Source of the DNA: an uncultured Ignavibacteria bacterium
Lineage (GTDB): Bacteria > Bacteroidota > Ignavibacteria > Kapaibacteriales > UBA2268
DNA: 17,671 bases
NCBI GenBank assembly: GCA_903911805.1
Contig: CAIWET010000535.1
Span: forward strand, 1-17,671
Direction of reading: 5' to 3'
Numbering within the stretch: the stretch's first letter is position 1; each line of letters starts with the position of its first letter. The position numbers were made by a program, and so were the translations under genes. This document shows, piece after piece, positions 15,524 through 17,671 of the stretch. Below the pieces are notes generated by a model. That model was not told the DNA's origin. It saw nothing but the letters and a program-made list of their open reading frames with translations, and ran no database searches.

Positions 15524-17662
15524 CTATTGCAGATTTTTCTTAATTGTAAAGTAAAATGTACTCCCTTCTCCAAATTCACTTTCAGCCCAAATTTTACCAC
15601 CGTGTTTCTCTACGAATTCACTGCAAAGAAGCAGTCCTAATCCTGTTCCAGGTTCGTTGTCTGTTCCTGGAATTGTTACTTTTTGATTATTTTTAAACAA
15701 CTTTCGAAGTACGGCTTCTTCCATACCAATTCCATTATCTTTAACATAAACCATTATTTCATCTTCGGCATAATGTGGATTTACTCCGATTTTGATTACT
15801 CCTCCCTGTGGAGTGAATTTCAATGCATTATTAATTAGATTCCTTATTATCGTATTTAGCATGTTTTTGTCGCCACGAACAAAATAATTATCCTCTAGAT
15901 TAGCAAGAACACTAATATGCTTTTGACTAGCTTGTATATTCAAAGTTTTAATGATGTTTTCAATTTTTTCTGTTAAACTAATATCGCTTAAATTGAATTC
16001 AATCGAATTTGTTTGAATTCTTGCCCAAGTGAAGAGATTTTCAATTAATTTAAGTGTATAAGTGGAAGCTTTATTCAGTGATTCAGCCATTTCTTTGACT
16101 TGATTAAAAGACAAAGAAATTGTATTCTTAGAGATTAAATCTGTTAAATTCATCAATCCTGTAAATGGCCCTCTTAAGTCGTGAGAAATAATCGAAAACA
16201 ACTTATCCTTAGATGCAATTGTTTCTTCTAATTCTTCCTGATATTTAGATAAATCATTTAATAATTCATCTTTTTGCTTTAAATTAGATTCAATTATTTC
16301 ATTCGATTCGACTAATTCTTTATAAAATTTTATTTTTTCAGTTTCGTGAGCTTTTCTATATGTGATATCTTGTGAAACAACAATTAAACCAATGCATTTG
16401 CTTTCTGAATTATATGCGGGGACTCTTGAAGTTAGTACCCAAACTTTCATATCCGTAAAATTATAATAAATTTCTTCTTCAATTATTGGCTTTTGAGTAA
16501 TCATCACCTGACGGTCGATAGTTTCATTAAAAACAGCTAATTCTCTATCAAAAATTTCAATATCAGTTTTTCCAATTATATCTTCTTTTTCTAAATTATA
16601 CGATTTTGCATATTCGTAATTCACTATTTTATATTTCAAATCTTCATTTTTGAAATAAATTGATACTGGAATATTATTAATTAATATTTGATAAAATGTA
16701 TTTTGGTCTTCAATTGTTTTTTCGTACTTCGCAAGTTCAGTTACGTCTTCCAATATCGCAATATATGATGTTATGTTTTTATTATCATCTAAAACTGGAT
16801 AAATGAAAGCTCTTTCAGTATATTCTTCTTTGTTCTTTTTGATATTTATAAAACTTCCATTCCAAACCTTACCATTTGTAATTGTATCCCATAAGTCTTT
16901 ATAAACAATATCTTCAGTTTTTCCCGCTTGCAATATTCTTGGATTTTTGCCCTGAATTTCACTGAATGAATGCCCAGTCATTATTTCGTATTGTGGATTT
17001 GAATATTCTATATTGCCGTTAGTATCAGTTATAATTATTGAGGCTTTACTATTCTCAATAACGGAAAAATATTTAGATAAAAGACTGTTTTGCTCAGATA
17101 ATTCTTTTTGATAAGTCCTATTGCTTCTTTTTGATATTTCAAATGCTATAAACAAATAAATTGTAGCGACAATTTCAATTGCCAATTCAAAATTAAACTC
17201 TAAAGAATAAAAACTTCCTACTTTGTAAATTTTTAATGCAAAAATATTTATAACTCCTAAAATAAAGAAGGAAAAATATACTATAAATTTATCAAAAACG
17301 ATGAACACTGTAATAATTAATAACAATATAAGAAATGAGAAAATATCTGTACTTGTATATTGAAATCCTAAAATATTAAAAATAATTAAATTTTCTAAAG
17401 TCATTATTATTGCACTTAATTTATAGTTTTTCTTGGAAAGCAATGAAAATGATAATAATTCTATAATAAATGCTATAAATGATAATAAGCAAATATTTTC
17501 AAATTTAAGAAAATAGAATAGTATAGTTAATAAAAGATAACAGTTAATTCCACCTAATAAGAGGAAGTTTAATAGCTTAATTCTCCAATTTTCAGAGAAG
17601 GTATTTGCATTATCTGTACCGTTATTTATTATCTTTAACCAATATTTCAATATTAATTCCAT
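15524..17662 (-). CDS. Membrane-bound multi-PAS sensor histidine kinase
   Basis: This 712-residue sensor kinase starts with about six hydrophobic helices between residues 30 and 176, with little periplasmic sequence. A first PAS domain with PAC follows (about 192-312; IIITDTNGNIEYSNPQYEIMTG and AILEDVTELAKYE), then a second PAS (about 320-438; VSQDITYRKAHE end), then a coiled coil (about 440-490). The HisKA domain has phosphoacceptor H494 in SHDLRGPF. The ATPase domain shows the N box (RNLINNALKF, N608/N612), D642 in KDNGIGM, and the glycine loop GTGLGL at 672-677. There is no receiver domain, so phosphate must go to a separate regulator, and none is adjacent. The first PAS ends its N-half with NPRILQAGKT, a form common in PAS domains related to aerotaxis and LOV sensors, but the LOV cysteine is missing. 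The ATG at 17660-17662 is preceded by AGGTGGGGA, a close ribosome site, so the gene is complete. Confidence 0.95.
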   Translation of the reverse strand: MELILKYWLKIINNGTDNANTFSENWRIKLLNFLLLGGINCYLLLTILFYFLKFENICLLSFIAFIIELLSFSLLSKKNYKLSAIIMTLENLIIFNILGFQYTSTDIFSFLILLLIITVFIVFDKFIVYFSFFILGVINIFALKIYKVGSFYSLEFNFELAIEIVATIYLFIAFEISKRSNRTYQKELSEQNSLLSKYFSVIENSKASIIITDTNGNIEYSNPQYEIMTGHSFSEIQGKNPRILQAGKTEDIVYKDLWDTITNGKVWNGSFINIKKNKEEYTERAFIYPVLDDNKNITSYIAILEDVTELAKYEKTIEDQNTFYQILINNIPVSIYFKNEDLKYKIVNYEYAKSYNLEKEDIIGKTDIEIFDRELAVFNETIDRQVMITQKPIIEEEIYYNFTDMKVWVLTSRVPAYNSESKCIGLIVVSQDITYRKAHETEKIKFYKELVESNEIIESNLKQKDELLNDLSKYQEELEETIASKDKLFSIISHDLRGPFTGLMNLTDLISKNTISLSFNQVKEMAESLNKASTYTLKLIENLFTWARIQTNSIEFNLSDISLTEKIENIIKTLNIQASQKHISVLANLEDNYFVRGDKNMLNTIIRNLINNALKFTPQGGVIKIGVNPHYAEDEIMVYVKDNGIGMEEAVLRKLFKNNQKVTIPGTDNEPGTGLGLLLCSEFVEKHGGKIWAESEFGEGSTFYFTIKKNLQ

Positions 17663-17671
17663 TCCCCACCT

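Overview
This AT-rich window appears to come from a Gram-negative member of the Bacteroidota/Chlorobi (FCB) group. The main reasons are a secreted protein ending in a type IX secretion (Por) sorting domain, a DUF1573 periplasmic protein, a lipobox lipoprotein, and tightly packed genes with weak Shine-Dalgarno sequences. A Kapabacteria- or Ignavibacteria-like lineage is possible, but that is inference from gene style and not proven. Seventeen protein genes fill almost the whole window. No gap exceeds about 180 bases. I saw no tRNA, rRNA, CRISPR array or insertion sequence.

Positions 77-7063 (+ strand) form one compact run: a T9SS-exported beta-propeller protein, glutamine-dependent NAD+ synthetase (nadE), a NarL-type response regulator, a polar amino acid ABC ATPase, a fused substrate-binding/permease protein, and RNase HI (rnhA). 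Junctions run from a 1-base overlap to 8 bases, so this is probably one transcription unit. Glutamine links nadE (substrate) with the GlnQ/GlnP-like transporter (possible supplier); the regulator has no partner kinase beside it.

Positions 7064-12674 are all on the - strand. They hold a SpoU/TrmH-type RNA methyltransferase, a SatP-type acetate transporter, and a four-gene cluster read right to left: DUF1573 protein, HAD-IIIA phosphatase, BsuPI-like lipoprotein, ribD. A clear intrinsic terminator at 8698-8725 follows ribD. Upstream lies a metallo-beta-lactamase-fold protein resembling the oxygen-binding diiron proteins. A TerC-family membrane protein (12746-13456, +) is divergent from it.

Positions 13462-17662 (- strand) hold the accessory-looking part: a multi-PAS membrane histidine kinase, an Imm-5-like putative immunity protein 12 bases after it, and, 106 bases further, a full-length phage-type terminase large subunit. 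The terminase keeps the ATPase and nuclease motifs but has no portal, capsid, small terminase or integrase gene in view.

The strongest candidates for something new are this solitary terminase beside an orphan immunity-like gene, and the nadE-regulator-transporter operon with its modified ABC ATPase and fused permease. Neither can be called a new system from this window alone.
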